From Platanthera guangdongensis (lineage: Eukaryota > Streptophyta > Magnoliopsida > Asparagales > Orchidaceae), in contig CM077163.1 in assembly GCA_039583875.1 (NCBI GenBank), positions 234,352,646-234,416,645 on the forward strand: a stretch of DNA of 64,000 bases, read 5' to 3'. Below, in pieces: positions 1 to 12,016 of the stretch (within the stretch, counting starts at the first letter, position 1; every line of letters begins with the position of its first letter). The position numbers and the translations under genes are program-made. The notes below the pieces were generated by a model, which had not been told where the DNA came from, did no database searches, and saw nothing but the letters and a program-made list of their open reading frames with translations.

Positions 1-36
<36 letters not shown>
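1..36. repeat. (AT)18 microsatellite at left edge
   Basis: A pure AT dinucleotide run occupies the first 36 bases and may continue beyond the window. Confidence 0.98.
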
Positions 37-44
<8 letters not shown>

Positions 45-1643
45 TACATTTGGGATAACCCCGGTTCAGAGGAAGCCCAGCGGAAAGAAAAAGGGGCACT
101 GTTCATCTTCCCGGTCACCCGATCCCTCCATGGCGCACGGTTCAACCGCAGCTTCTCCCGCACGATCGGCCCGCTATTCTTCCACGATCGGCTCCCTCCC
201 GCACTCCTCCGACTTCGGCGCAACTCCAGAAGAACCTCCGACGGTTCTGCAACCGCCGCTCCGCCATTTCCGCTCCGCCAACAGCGTCGGCCACACCTGC
301 AGCCTCCAACAGCTTCGGCGACTTTGCTGCTCCACGCCCGCCTACCACCGCTGCCCTATAAAAAGAAGGAGAAGAACATTAATGGAGGATTGATGAAGAA
401 GAAAATGTTGAAATCAAAACTGCAATAATTGTTACTTCCGTGTGAGGTTGCTGTGTGCTTCCTGTTAGAAATTAGGCGTGATTAAACTCTGTGTGGGAGT
501 TGTAGGTGTTAGGAATGATTTGAGATTACCTGTGTTTGTTTCCCGTATGAGGATGGCTGAACTTGTGGTTGTTGATGTTGAAGTTTAACTTCTTTTTGCT
601 GTATTCTTGATTCCAGTTAGTGAGAATAGTTGAATGATAGTGTGATTTCTTTAGTGTGCCTGTTGCTCCTTCCGATTGGAAGGGTGTGAATTTGCTGCTT
701 GCGTTTTTCCCTCTTGAGGGTTAAGAGGTGTTGCATGCTGCTGTTGCCGGTGAAATGCGAGAGATGATGACAGTAAAGTTAACTTTACTGGGTTGTTGGG
801 ATGTTAGGCTAATTATATAGATGAGAATTGCTGATTAGGTCCTTCCGATGGAGAGTCCATTTGGTTTATGTTAGTGAGATTTAGTCTTACTTTTCTGTAA
901 GACTAGAGGAGTCCCGGTTTAAGTGCTGAGATTTCGTGGAACCTCTTTGAGCGTGAAGTGCGAGTGAATTTTAGGAATGTTAGTTTGTGGCTCCTTATTT
1001 ATTGAGTGATTCCGTGGAACCACCTTGTGTGAGCGAGCGATTGAATTCCTTGGTGCCCGTGTGCGATAGCGGCCGACCTCGGAGCGGAGACGAAGGTGAC
1101 GAGGATTTCCTCGCGTGATCGCCATCGACTTCGGATACGGAAAGACGCATTTTCCGTGGGTAATTGTTTCTGTTCTTTCCTTTGTGTGTGCCTCTAAAAT
1201 TTCTCGTAGGTTAATAGACTCACTGCCGGGTTTTCGTCTGAATTTTGTCAGCAAACGCTACGTCGAAAACTCCAAACGGAAACGTACTTGGAGTTCAAGA
1301 TTTCCGTGTTGCTACGACAAAGGGAACGGAACGAAAGTTGCAAAACTTCTTTCCACGGATTTAAAACTGAACCATCTTTAAGAAATTTCATTTTCTAACA
1401 ACATAGTGATTTCGTGCCTACAAAATTACGTTGTTTAATTTCATAACTCCATGCAACGCACGCTCAAATTTTTTTTTTAAAAGTCATATTTCGTTGCATG
1501 CATTTAGGGTTTCCTAGAAATAGCCGACAGGTGCGTAAACCCTACGCATCGTCCTGCATCAGCCATCTACTTCATTGTCATCTTCCTATGCTCACTAAGG
1601 GATATCAGGTGCCCTTTTTGCAACCAGCCGCTCTTCTACTTAG
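37..1643. other. unassigned intronic, leader/LTR-like DNA
   Basis: No open frame here matches a known domain. A GC-rich stretch (about 120-355) is followed by a TATA-like tataaaaag at 357-365 and then T-rich DNA, which resembles the promoter end of a retroelement. I could not pair it with a second LTR or find a primer-binding site. It lies in the last intron of the minus-strand host gene. Confidence 0.35.
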
Positions 1644-1946
1644 TGGGACATTGACTCCAGAGCTACTAACCACATGACTGGCTCAACCACAAGTTTTGTG
1701 TCCTAGATACCATTGTCGTGTAGAGACAAAGTGAGTATTACAAATGGAACATTTTCTTCTATTGCAGGAAAAGAATCCAAACCTTATTCCTCACTCACCC
1801 TCTTCTGTTATTCATGTTCCTAAGTTTACTCGCAATCTTCTTTCTATTAGTCACTTAATGAACTCTATGAATTGCTCTGTGATCTTTTTTTACACCTCAT
1901 GTGTCAATCAGGCCCCGAAGACAGGAATACTGATTGCCTCTGATAG
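1644..1946 (+). pseudogene. Ty1/copia protease remnant (left half of a split element)
   Basis: The frame beginning at 1644 reads WDIDSRATNHMTG, a decayed form of the copia aspartic-protease motif W-I-I-D-S-G-A-T-D-H-M. Stops interrupt the frame soon after. A second frame continues with SVIHVPKFTRNLLSIS, which matches the segment following the protease in the copia element at 16117-21249 (SVLHVPSFPRSLLSIS). The catalytic DSG is mutated to DSR, so it is inactive. The copy is cut at 1946 by a gypsy-type solo LTR, and its integrase part resumes at 5989. Confidence 0.8.
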
Positions 1947-3878
1947 TGTAACTTTCGTTATCTGACGCAAAATTATTTTAATTGTAGGGTCAACTCGCGA
2001 CGAATTTTGATCGAGACAGCGTGTCATCGAGGTACGATATTAGTGGAGTCAAAAGGTCGCATTTATTAATTTGTGAATTATGTCAATTATATTTAGTAAG
2101 ATGCATTTTAATTTAGGGACGTAGCGCGACAAATTGTAATGCTAAATAGGAGTTAAGGTGAATTGGCTCATTTTGGGGTGCCAATAGCAGGTCTCAAATC
2201 CCCCCTCTTCTCATGCGATTATCAAAACCGCAAGCCATGTTTTATTTTCCCGTAAATCTCTATTCACAGGAGAATAGAAAAACGCAGCCTCCCGACGTTT
2301 CTCGATCAGTCTCCCGCGAGCGCCGAGCCGACGCCTCCCGCAGACCCTAGCCGGTGGCTGATCCCCCTCCGGAACTCATCTCTGACTTCTCCTCCTTCCT
2401 CAACAGGCGCCGGTGGATATTCCTTTTCCTTAGCCGTGGAAGAACCGATTTCAACCCTAATCGGTGGAAGTTGAACGTTTTAGTTCCGGTGAGTTCGTTT
2501 TCTCTCTTTTCTTCATTCCTTCATGGAAATCCTTCGATTTGAAAGTTAATCTAAACTAGGATTTCTTCCTCTTGCCCTAATTAGGTTTTGGAGTACGGAA
2601 TCCACCGCGAAATTGGAGTTGGGCGCATTGGGAGCATCAATCCCTCCCACGTAAAGGTAATACGCTATGTTAGCCGTTAATTTTGGACTACCCTAGCATT
2701 TTGGAATTTTTCCAACGTTAACCCTAAGGGGAAAATGCGAGATTTAAGTGTTGCTTGGTTTGCAGATTTGTGGTGGCCTCAAAACAAGGCTTTGGAAGCC
2801 TCAGCAGTCGGATTTCCATTGGAAAATCAAATGTCACCGCGCCGAGTGTACGAGCGTCGCACCACTACAGTAAGGAAGCCTAATTCATGTTAGTTAGACA
2901 TAACAAGAAAAATATTTTGTATACACATGTGCATGCTTTGTACAAATATCATGACCATGCATAGAAAGGTGTGCTGGTAGGAAAACGATCGCGGAAAATG
3001 CGTAGGATGACACCCTTCGTCAAGACCAAAGTAGTCAGATCATGAACAGTAACGTAAGGTACGAAACCTATACCCGTACACCTAAGCTTGAAGTTTGTCC
3101 GACCAAGGCGTGAATGTCCCTTCTAGTCGACCACGAGAAAGTCAAGGGTAGCTCAGTAGTACACTAAAAGAGATGTCCCAAGCAGAGTAGCATCAGACCA
3201 AAAAGGTCGGTAAGCACATATAAGTCTTTTCGTGCTACGTAGAGGCGCACTACCTTTCTCATAAGGCATATGGTACCCAATGAGCAGTACAGTCTTGGGA
3301 GTTGACTTCCCTTTGAGACAGTTAGCGGATTCGAGACCGTGTCCGCGCGACACTAGAACAATTGAGTTTGTCAGATGGTCTCGAGTCGTCAGTTTCAGAT
3401 GTGCGTTAGGAGCTACTCTGTCTATAGCCTTCCAAGTAGATGTGCAGGCTAGAAACCGTCTAGGTCTCAAGTATAAACCTGATGTGAGACGGTACACTAG
3501 TTATTGAACGCCGGGACTTGAAAAAATAATAATGAGAGCCCATGAGCGTAGAGTGAGTAAATCTGTTGACCAGGGAGCATAGTAAACGCATGCATATCAT
3601 AACATAAAGATTTTAATGAACAAAAACATTTTTCAAAAGCATGCATTCATCATTTAAGAAAAAGTTTTTAGTGTCACTAGCAGGAGTTATTTTTCCTTAC
3701 TCTGACCCCCCGTGGATAATGTTTTTACAGGTGACCCAGGTGGGAAGCTACGTCTAGGATGAGCGTTTTGTGGAGTCAGTTTGTAGTAGCTTCTACTTTC
3801 AGTTTTCTCTTTTTCAGCATGTATTTGCAAATATGGACAATGTATCTTGTTAATGATTTATATGCCTTGTATCAGACT

Positions 3879-5732
3879 TGAAAGTGAGGGTTAGACCTGA
3901 TATACTCTAGAGGGGGGGGGGGGGTGAATAGAGTATCTTTAAACTTTACAGCTTTTTGCTAATTAATAAACACTGCAGAGTAAGGAAGCTATTTGATACC
4001 AAAATATGTTGCAATTAAAAGAGCTATCCTAAGATAAATTAATCCACCACAGACACAGCAAAAATTAAACCGACTAAAACTAGCACAACAAAACCAACTA
4101 ACACAGGCACAGCAAGAACAAAAGAAAGAGAGCAACTAGACAACACAAGAATTTTATAATGGTTCCCCAACCTGAGTACTTCCACTCTTCTACCACCCTG
4201 ATAGGAATCCACTAACAGGTTTTGATCAGGTGACTGCCACCAATGAGCTTTTGATCTGGTGCTTCAAAAACCAATCCCAAGTCTTTTGATCAGGTGACTT
4301 GCAACCAGGAATAACTTTTGAAGGAAGTTAAAGAACCATTTATACAGTGAGGGGATGAGAGAGTGATGATGTCTTCTCTTTCTCAAATACAACTGAGAAG
4401 ACTTAGTGGATCTTTGATGTTAACAAAGCTCCCCCTGAGATATTGAACTCAGGAAGTCTTAAGCTTTGCTTCAGGGTGAGTAGGTCTTCAATCTTTAGCC
4501 TTGATCAGAAGATATCCAGGAACTTCTTGACTGATAGAGTTTTTGTTGTCTTTGAAGAATCCTGGAATGAAAAATGAAAAAGTCTCTTGATTTTAATGAA
4601 TGTTCTTCTTCTTCTTCAGCTTGCTATTATTTCTCTGGACTGGTCTAGGGCTTCTTGTTTCTTGACTGTGTTACTGTATATTTTCTCTCTGTATTGCTTG
4701 TCTTACAGTTCTCTGTTTGTCATGTTCTATCGTGAAGAAGGAAGAAATCCCTTTTATATTTTCTATGAAATTCTCTTTTGAATTTTTGAATTCCTTTCTG
4801 CATTGATTACTGACGGCCTTGAGAATGTCTGCATTAATTGATTTTCCCAACTGTCCCATTGAAAAACGACAAATAATAATCCTGATTAAGGTCATAATCA
4901 ATACTGCTTGTAACGGTAATATTCAGAGAATATTGAGCATTGATTATTCAGGAATTACTGCAATAAAATAAGGACAGAAGGAAGGAAAAGTCTATGTCTG
5001 GAACTGCACAGAAATCGTCGAGCAAAGAACAGAATTCGTCGACCTGGGTCCAGAGTTCGTCGAGCTGAGAAGCTATGTTCGTCGACCAGATAATTGTTGT
5101 TCGTCGACCTGAGATACAAGATCGTCGACCTAAGAACAGTTAACTGCTTTCTCTAGAACCTTGTCAATTCTGTGCATCAAGATCGTCGAGCTGAGAATCT
5201 AACTTCGTCGAGTAGTGTTCAGAGAAATGATTCTTGGACTTTAGAATGTTGAAGTAGAGTATCCAGAAATCGTCGACCTGAGAACTAAGTTCGTCGACCT
5301 GAGAACTCCTAACTGCTACTTGATAAAACTTGTCAAGACAGTGGTCTAAGTTCGTCGAGCTGAGAATATGAATTCGTCGACTGGAGTTCAGAGAAATGAT
5401 TCTGGACTTGGAATGTTGAAGTAGAGCATCCAGAAATCGTCGACCTGAGAACTAGGTTCGTCGAGCTCAACTCAGAGAATTGTCTCTGAGTTCGTCGAGC
5501 TGAGCACGACTTTCGTCGAGCTGAGTTCGACGAACGTCGAACTCATTTTCCTGAGTCTTTGAAATTTCTCTAAGTATTGAGTCTTCTGCAGTCTGTTGAT
5601 GGCTGGTCCATGCAGTGTTGATTCTAAGGACATAACATATACTGTAGGACACAGACATGACTCTGGCTATACATGTTGGGTCAAACATCTTAGTTTAGTG
5701 AATCTAGCCCAAATCCAACTAGTGATCCAACA
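3879..5732. mobile_element. nested 1.85-kb solo LTR
   Basis: This 1,854-bp segment begins tgaaagtgag and ends gatccaaca (TG...CA). The 5-bp target duplication agact is at 3874-3878 and 5733-5737. The homologous site in solo LTR copy 2 (near 34030) is uninterrupted and has a single agact, which serves as the empty site. Near its start lies the ctctagagg-G-run-gtgaatagagtat motif, which I recall from LTRs of several plant retrotransposon families. It contains no protein-coding domain. The family is not assigned. Confidence 0.85.
5010..5545 (+). repeat. irregular tcgtcga(g/c)ctgag repeat array
   Basis: About seventeen copies of a short motif, (a/t)tcgtcga followed by gctgag or cctgag, are spread over roughly 530 bp. 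Spacing is irregular, at 15-60 bp. A longer unit including the words agaaatgattct and gttgaagtagag is present twice (about 5218-5300 and 5388-5466), pointing to local tandem duplication inside the LTR. Confidence 0.85.
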
Positions 5733-5988
5733 AGACTTATGATGTTATTTCAGAATTTCAGTCATTTCACTTCTATTCATGTTTAGTGGCTCTGTGAATC
5801 CAGATATCAGGTATGGGGTTACCCTTAGTTTACTTTCTTAGCTTCCGTTGTAAGTTTTCAGATTTTTAGTAGCTTCTACTTTATACCTGCTGTGTACTAG
5901 TTTTGATACTGTTTCCTAGTTCTCTTTATATCGCTGACCCGACCGGATGACTGATTATTGTAAAACTGGGAAGGGGTGTTACAGATAG

Positions 5989-6950
5989 CATGTGTGATTA
6001 CCTCATGCGTCTTTGAAGTTGTGTGTATTCATTTAATCACGCCTAATACTACGCCTTTTGCTATTGTTCATATTGATGTTTTGGGTCTTTGCCTCGTTGC
6101 CACTATTTTTGGTTTGTTCATAGAATGATTTTTTGTATTACTTGAGTTTGTTTGATGAAAAACAAAAATGAACTGTTTCATCTTTTTTAGTGTTTCCTAA
6201 AAATGATAGCCACCCAGTTTAACACCAATATTAAAATTCAACATAGTGATAATAATAATGAGTACATTGCTTCTCAGTTTGAAAAATACCTCAAAGATCT
6301 AATCATTATCCAACAAACATCTTCTGTCCACACACTCAGAATGAGGTGCTAAAGCGCAAGAATCGTCATCTTCTTCAAGTGGAAGGATACCTCTTACATA
6401 AGATGCACAACCTTAAATATTATTGGGGGATGATATTCTCACCGCCGCTTACCTCATTAATCGCATGCCTACCCGTGTCCTTAGACATAAACTCCACTTA
6501 ATACTCTCCAGGTTACCCCCACTCAACTCATCCTCATATCTGTGTATGTGCTTTGTTCAAGTGCATCACATATCCAAACTTGATTCCCGAGCCTTGAAGT
6601 GTCTTTATTGCGCATTATCCCATGTAAAAAAGGTTACAAATGCTTTCCTCTTGTGACCAAAAAGACCTCTATTACCATGGATGTTACTTTTCTGGAATCA
6701 AAGGCTTACTATTGGACCTCATTTTAGAGGGAGCCCTTACCTACAATGGAAGTGAGTTCACTTCCTATTCCTCTACCCATTCCTCCAAGCCTCCCATCCC
6801 TACTTCTCATATGTTCACCATGGGCAAGAGATATCTCCTCCTCTCCGTTTGTTGGTTTACATTCGAAGGAACAAAGGTATAAACACGTAGACTTCGCCCA
6901 TGATATCAAAATCGATACGAGATCCATCTTCAGATTCTAAAGGTATTCTT
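5989..6950 (+). pseudogene. Ty1/copia integrase and linker remnant (right half of split element)
   Basis: Scattered frames resemble copia integrase: a degraded I-H-S-D-V-W-G block near 6070, then KRKNRHLL and LTAAYLINRMPTRVL around 6350-6480, a capsid-side linker, and LVYIRRNKG near 6850, which marks the linker before reverse transcriptase. Many stops and shifts are present. Together with 1644-1946 this is one old element interrupted by the solo LTR between them. No 3' LTR or reverse transcriptase core is recognisable downstream. Confidence 0.72.
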
Positions 6951-7476
6951 ACTTCTACCTAACATCCTCTACCCAAGTTTCTGACATGTGATTAAGCTGT
7001 ACATATTGATATTGGTTTGTACATAGTCGTTGACTGTCTATAGTCATCTATGGTGTGACACTTGTTTAATCATTCATTAATAGAATTATAATTTCAACAG
7101 TAAGAGAATGGCATTCCCAAAAAAAGAACAATCATGTCCTAACCCACATGCAGTGAGAAATGGAAAATAATTAGCTAACCTAACATGCAGTGAGAAATGA
7201 GAAAGAATTGGCTTAGACATTAATGATAGAAAATAGACAAGGTTTTGCTGAAGCCACCCACAAGTGATGCCACAATTTATCCCAATGGTGGTGAAACGTG
7301 GGAATGTATTTAGTCTCTAACTCTCAAACCAAGATTACAATTTCTGTAGGAATTTAAGACACTGAATGGAAAGTAAAAAAAGAATTAGGTTGCAGAGCAA
7401 TTACAAGGAAAATGAATAACAGACAAAAATTATCTAGTGAAAAGGACAAAAAGGCCTAGTCAGGTCAAAAACTTAC
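6951..7476. other. AT-rich intron sequence next to exon
   Basis: Non-coding, AT-rich sequence directly downstream (in gene sense) of the exon ending at 7477. No repeat, RNA or coding feature could be recognised. Confidence 0.5.
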
Positions 7477-7716
7477 TATGTTTGACATTGAAGTAGCATT
7501 CCACAATGCATAAATTCGAGCAAGTGAAGATCGCCTTAGCCCTCTACTAAAGAGTGCATTTAGCCCAGCAGGAAAGGGTGATAGCAAAGATAAAGGCAGA
7601 ATCAGTAAGACTGCAAGGAAAGCCCCCAACGAAATCCAGTAGTACTGAATCAATGTGAGCAGAGTGATGGTGAAATCAGCCAATATCAATATACAGATGA
7701 GCAGTTGAAGCGTCTC
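7477..7716 (-). CDS. host gene exon 9 of 9 in window (membrane segments)
   Basis: This 240-bp exon (80 codons, phase 0 to 0) has the acceptor tatatttcag before 7716 and the donor gtaagt after 7477. It encodes two hydrophobic spans separated by a short loop (from about ETLQLLICILILADF to FLAVLLILPLSLLSP). The conserved PFPAGLNALFS block follows, and the exon ends ARIYALWNATS plus MSNI. The family protein continues beyond this point, so at least one further exon must lie left of the window. It is separated from the preceding exon by only 95 bp. Confidence 0.92.
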
Positions 7717-7811
7717 CTGAAATATAATAATTTGCATCAAAATTGTAATTTGGAAAGCTTTCACTGAACAGACTGATTTCAGAGAGGAACTAGATGTCTT
7801 CATAAAGTTAC

Positions 7812-8019
7812 CTGGAGACCGATGGGTCTGGCATTCAGCAATAGAAGAGAAAATGGGAACAAGAAATCTCTTTTATAATCCAAATATTTCAATGTTTCCT
7901 GATTTAATATACCTCCATTCACTCCTCCTGTCAATCTCTTGCGGGAAATTGATGAACTAACTGAAGGTTGGGTCTGTTGAATCTGTTTAGAATTCCTACG
8001 TAAAACAGGGATATTTTTC
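7812..8019 (-). CDS. host gene exon 8 of 9 in window
   Basis: This exon is 208 bp. Its first base completes the AG-G arginine codon split across the 28.6-kb intron; 69 codons follow and it ends in phase 0 at CAG|gtaact. The acceptor is ttctgtgtag. It encodes a variable polar, glutamine-rich stretch and then the conserved RKRLTGGVNGG and RDFLFPFSLLL blocks, the latter beginning a membrane-associated region. The exact phase match with the exon at 36609, 28.6 kb away, is the main evidence that the two belong to the same transcript. Confidence 0.9.
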
Positions 8020-8699
8020 CTACACAGAAACATTAGGTCAAAAGGATTCTAATTGTTCTAAAGTAGTACAGTTATATATTTTTCATAAAAATCATTAACA
8101 ATCAATCTAAAACCTAATCGAGTCAATTTAGACTGAGCAAGGCTTGATTCAAAATCAAAATTTACAAATCTAGCTCGGCACGAGCCGGCTTGAAACAAAC
8201 TCAAGCCTGTTTGATATATGGAACATTAATTAATCAATTATAAAATAAAATATAGTTTTTTAAATGCTTTGCAATTTTTAACTGTCTCAGGGATTTAAAA
8301 GTATGGTGTATTAAAGATAAGATAAATGATAAAAGATCAGATGACACATGATTTTAAGTTGACTCAAATCAGATTTCGAGTGAGCCAGACCCGGCTTGAA
8401 ACTGGATTCAAACCATTTTATTTGACAAATCGTCACCGTAGTTCCGTTGAGCTCTCCTCAAAATCAAATAGCTCAAAGTTTTAAAAGGTAGAAGGATGTT
8501 ACAAAAATGAAAAAAAAAATAGAAAAGAACAAAGAGAAATAAGATGAGACAAACATTTGTAAGGTTCAAAAACATGTGTAATTCTCCCATCGCATTATGA
8601 TAGAAAAAACTCCAACTCCAAGAGGTTAAGTGCACAAGTCATACTATGGACAACTCACACACCCCCTAATAGTCTTTGTTTGTCGAGTCATTGTCAGCC
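8020..8699. other. intron sequence, possible degraded MITE
   Basis: AT-rich non-coding DNA at the acceptor side of the giant intron. Two GC-richer patches (gcacgagccggcttg near 8176 and gagccagacccggcttg near 8382) resemble the inverted ends of a small non-autonomous DNA transposon. I could not define its ends or target duplication. Confidence 0.35.
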
Positions 8700-8844
8700 T
8701 ATTTGTGACTTTGTGTATTGGGGTTTATTCCCACATCGTTTATGTGAGTAAATGTGTCTATGTAAGTCCTATATATTGCCCCTATGAGAAAGAATAAATT
8801 ATAACTTCTATTTTCCATTCACTCTTCCAACATGGTATCAGAGG
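8700..8844 (+). repeat. 3' part of a Ty1/copia-type LTR and primer-binding site
   Basis: The sequence from about 8700 carries a TATA-like tatatattgcc and ends ttccaaca at 8832, immediately followed by tggtatcagagg, the methionine-initiator tRNA primer site used by plant copia elements. The LTR's left boundary is not clear and no matching right LTR was found, so this is the 5' end of a truncated or rearranged element. Confidence 0.6.
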
Positions 8845-8899
8845 GTGAGATCTGTTGAGAACACTTCTGCTCTCTCCTACCTTAGGGATCCCGTGGGCT

Positions 8900-9356
8900 T
8901 AGTTATTAAAGGTGCAAGGTGCACCTAGGCGCAAACGAGTCTTGGAGCCTAGGCGCGAGGCTCAAGACGCAGGCGTGCGTCTGACGAAGGGAAGGCGCAA
9001 CCACATCCATTTTAAATAATCAACAACAAACATCATTTCAGCTTCTCGATCAAATTATTCATCTAATTAACTAATTAATCATTCATTATCATCGTTTATC
9101 TCTTAAAAATAAAATCAATATGATCACTTGCATCATATCTAAGTTTCAACGCACAATTATCTTTCACAAACACTAAATCAACAAAAAAATATTTAGTACT
9201 TGCATTATTTTTTTCTTGATTTTTGAAGAAAATATTTACAGTAAAAATCTCGCTCAAGCGCGCATTTTATATTCCTAAGACGCAAATAAGACGCACGGAG
9301 ACACAAACCTCTGAGACTGGTGAGCCTTGAGCCTTAGGCGCGCCTTTAATAACATA
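8900..9356. mobile_element. MITE-like element with imperfect terminal inverted repeats
   Basis: The left end tagttattaaaggtgc and the reverse complement of the right end (tatgttattaaaggcgc) are near-identical, and both are followed by gcctaggcgc-type GC blocks. The interior is AT-rich with no coding frame. Flanking cgtgggct and tgtgggtt are similar 8-mers but not adjacent or identical on both sides, so the target duplication is uncertain. It is inserted in the leader of the copia-type element at 8700. A hAT-type origin is possible. Confidence 0.55.
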
Positions 9357-10735
9357 GCATGTGGGTTGCTCCCGCCCCTCCAACTTTTTTCCTCGCTTCC
9401 GCGCCACTGCTACTGATCCTGATGGGGAGTTTTTCCACTCTTGTCGACGGGACCATCCTCTGATTCCGTCGACGGGAGGCTGTCCTTCCTTCATCGAAGA
9501 TCCCGTCGACACGTCTGCTTTCTCGCATCGTCGATCCCGTCGGCGTGTCTGCCTTCTCACGTCGTCGATCCCGTCGGCTATCGTTTTCGTTGGATCTTCT
9601 CCCGTCGAGCTCGCCTGCTTCGGATCGATGCTCCTGTCGCTACTTCTCCCGACGTTGGATCCCTCAGATATCACTACTCTCCTTCTCATCGACGGAACCG
9701 CTCCTCTCCTCCCTCGATCCCGTTTCCAGGGGGCGTCGCTGCTGCACCTGTTCCATCCCGTCGAACCGCTGCTACGCATGTTCCATCATGTTGTGCCACT
9801 GCTGCACATATTCCTCTCCTCCCATCCAGTCCTGCTTCCAGCCACTTGCTACTATGGACGATGGCTTCTCGTGTTGTAGCCCTCTTCGTTGATGCATTCA
9901 AGCCTTGTTGTTGCTACCTCCATGGATCCCTGTTGTTGATGCCTCCATGGATCCCTGTTGTTGATGCCTCCATGGCTCCCTTCATCTCGAGCTCCTCTCT
10001 TCCTTGCTGGGCTCCCTCCTCGCTCGTCGTTGTTCGAGTCCTTTTTGTTGGCCGCTGCTTGAGCACTCTGCTCGTAGCTGCTTGAGCCTTCTGCTCGCCA
10101 CATGCTTGTGCTCGTGCTTTACCCGCTGCATCTTGGAATGTGTTCCCTCTGAGGCTCCGACAAACATTCTTCATAGCAGTTTTATGTTATATTTTTGTGT
10201 GTGTGTCGTGTTTATGTCTAATATTTGTCTTGTATTAGTGTTATGCTTTCTTGCACGTATTAAACACAAAAGGGGGAGTGTTAGGATGAAGGGGACTCGG
10301 ATGATCTTTCTCGACTTTTTCGCCTTTGTTCCACAGGACCTCCAGGCTTATGTCGTCTGTTGTTATGTGTCTCCTCATATTTATTTTGATTGGTCGTGCA
10401 AGGGCACGACTGATGTTGGTGTTCTACTCTCAGTGGATTGTGTCGCGTGAGACCGTGTTGTGTGGGTCTGTGTCGTGTGGGACCGCAGTTTGTGCGGATT
10501 ATCTCTGACAGATTATCCTCGGTTGCCAGTTTGATGATTTGCTCCACACTTTTTGTTCTCTTTCGCATGTTGTCTATAGGTTATGTTGATTGCCCGGTTT
10601 CCAGCGAGTCTACGTCGTATGTGGGTCCTGCGTCGTGTGTGGGTCAGCGTCGCGTGGTTATGTCCACGTCTTGATTCCCCGGTTTGAAATTTCTCTGATG
10701 GCTCGTCTGATGTTTTGTCCTGCATCACCTACCCT
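9357..10735 (+). other. GC-rich retroelement leader without recognisable protein
   Basis: Long open frames exist on both strands, but they follow base composition and match no domain. The segment continues the leader of the copia-type 5' end at 8832. At 10262-10280 it contains gggggagtgttagg, which resembles a polypurine tract followed by an LTR start, but what follows does not match the LTR at 8700-8832. No gag, protease or polymerase motif was seen. Confidence 0.4.
9905..9979 (+). repeat. 25-bp tandem repeat (about 3 copies)
   Basis: The unit catggatccctgttgttga plus tgcctc recurs nearly perfectly, with a degenerate copy at each end. It lies in the retroelement leader. Confidence 0.85.
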
Positions 10736-10923
10736 CCAGCGGTTTCGGCCAGCCGTCCCCACCTCGACATCTAGCCACAAATCCTCCTCCAGCGGCCATT
10801 TCCCTCGGATTCTCCACCGACGGACGTTCCCACCTTGCGGCCTCTACCGGGCTGCTACCGCCACCGACCCGTCCCTTCAACAGCCCTTATGGCGCCGACC
10901 ACCCACCAATTTTTCTGCACGAA

Positions 10924-11916
10924 ATGGCCGACCAGCCCTCCGTCTCGCAAATTTTCGAGTCCCTCGCCAAGCTCCTCACAAAAAACAATAACGTCATCAT
11001 TGCCACCGTCACCACCCAACTAGCGGCGAACTGCCCGACCCAACCAGCCACGGGCTCCTCCAGTGAAGCGTCGACCCCGCCAACCTTGCTAGAATTTTTT
11101 CCCCCGCGGTACGAGGGCAACGGGGTGCCACGATACTTGCGGTTGGACATTCCAATATTCGACGTCCACGAAGACCCCTTAGCTTTACTCTCTCGTTGCG
11201 AGCAGTTTTTCACCCACCAGCGCACCCCTTGGAAAGAGTGGCTCAGCATTGCTGCCTTACACCTAATGGGACCCGCGCAACTTTGGTTTTCCCAATTGCA
11301 ACAGGAGAAATCACTCCTCTTGGGAAGATTTCAAGGTGAACTGCACACTCCGCTTCAGCCCACCCCTCTACAGCAATCCTTGGGGGATCTCATTTCCCTC
11401 CGGTAGACAGGTCCGATCGATGAGTACCTCGAACAGTTTCAAGTCCACCTGGCCCGCACTACCTCCGTTCTTCCGACACAACAGGTATCCATCTTCACGA
11501 CGGGACTCCATGAGCGCCTCCGCATGGACGTAAAATTTCAGGCACCCGCAGATCTGACCACTGCAATGAGTTTGGCTCGCATTTGCGAGAAGCGTCTGCT
11601 TTTGGATCTCCCTCATCTACATCACCAGGACACAAAGGGGTCCAAGCGTCCTCTGCGGCCTCTGTCATCGACCACAGCCAGTCTCCTCGCCCCGGACCGC
11701 GACGACGAGCGCCCAACTACCATTCATCGATTGTCACCACAGGAGATGAATGACCGACGCGCCAAGGGCCTTTGTTACAACTGTGACGAGCCATTTTTTC
11801 GTGGACATCACTGCAAGCCCCTATTCTTGTTGGAGATCGACGACTCGACTTCTGAACGAGATGCTGACACTGATACAGGAGATCCGACGCCCACCATCAC
11901 TACAGAACAAGCTTGA
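10924..11916 (+). pseudogene. chromovirus gag with one in-frame stop
   Basis: The frame starts MADQPSVSQIFESLAK. It contains the gypsy gag block FFPPRYEGN to WLSIAALHLMGPAQLWF, and a TAG stop at 11404-11406 just before GPIDEYLEQFQ. It then continues in the same frame through NDRRAKGLCYNCDE to the knuckle C-x2-C-x4-H-x4-C-like region (CYNCDEPFFRGHHC), which has a two-residue-longer spacing than usual. Total length is about 330 residues. Protease and polymerase do not follow, because the sequence jumps to the end of pol at about 12017. In a live element gag forms the virus-like particle. Confidence 0.85.
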
Positions 11917-12016
11917 GGGCAAGCTTGTCAACGGGCAGGGTGGGGATGTTACGGGTCCCGCCTGGGTCGCGCATGTCGTGAACTACGTATCTAGTCTACT
12001 TTATATTTTCGCATAC

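Larger units (their letters stand above)
1947..5983 (+). mobile_element. Ty3/gypsy-type solo LTR, copy 1, with nested insertion
   Basis: The segment starts with tgtaactttc, ends with ggggtgttaca, and is flanked on both sides by the exact 5-bp target duplication gatag (1942-1946 and 5984-5988). Without the nested insertion at 3879-5732 and its duplicated 5 bp, the LTR is about 2,178 bp. It aligns along its length with copy 2 at 26664-34280. There is no internal coding region or second LTR, so this is a solo LTR left by recombination. The tgtaac...gttaca ends are typical of plant Ty3/gypsy LTRs; I infer the superfamily from the ends only. It was inserted into an already decayed copia element. 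Confidence 0.88.

Noticed and set aside
10262..10290. Purine tract plus tgttagg that looks like the start of a 3' LTR
   Set aside because: The following sequence does not match the LTR at 8700-8832 and no target duplication was found, so I did not call a complete short element.
9361..10450. Long overlapping open frames on both strands (up to 214 codons)
   Set aside because: They are low-complexity Ser/Pro/Arg translations of a GC-rich leader, open in several frames at once, with no domain; I treat them as compositional.
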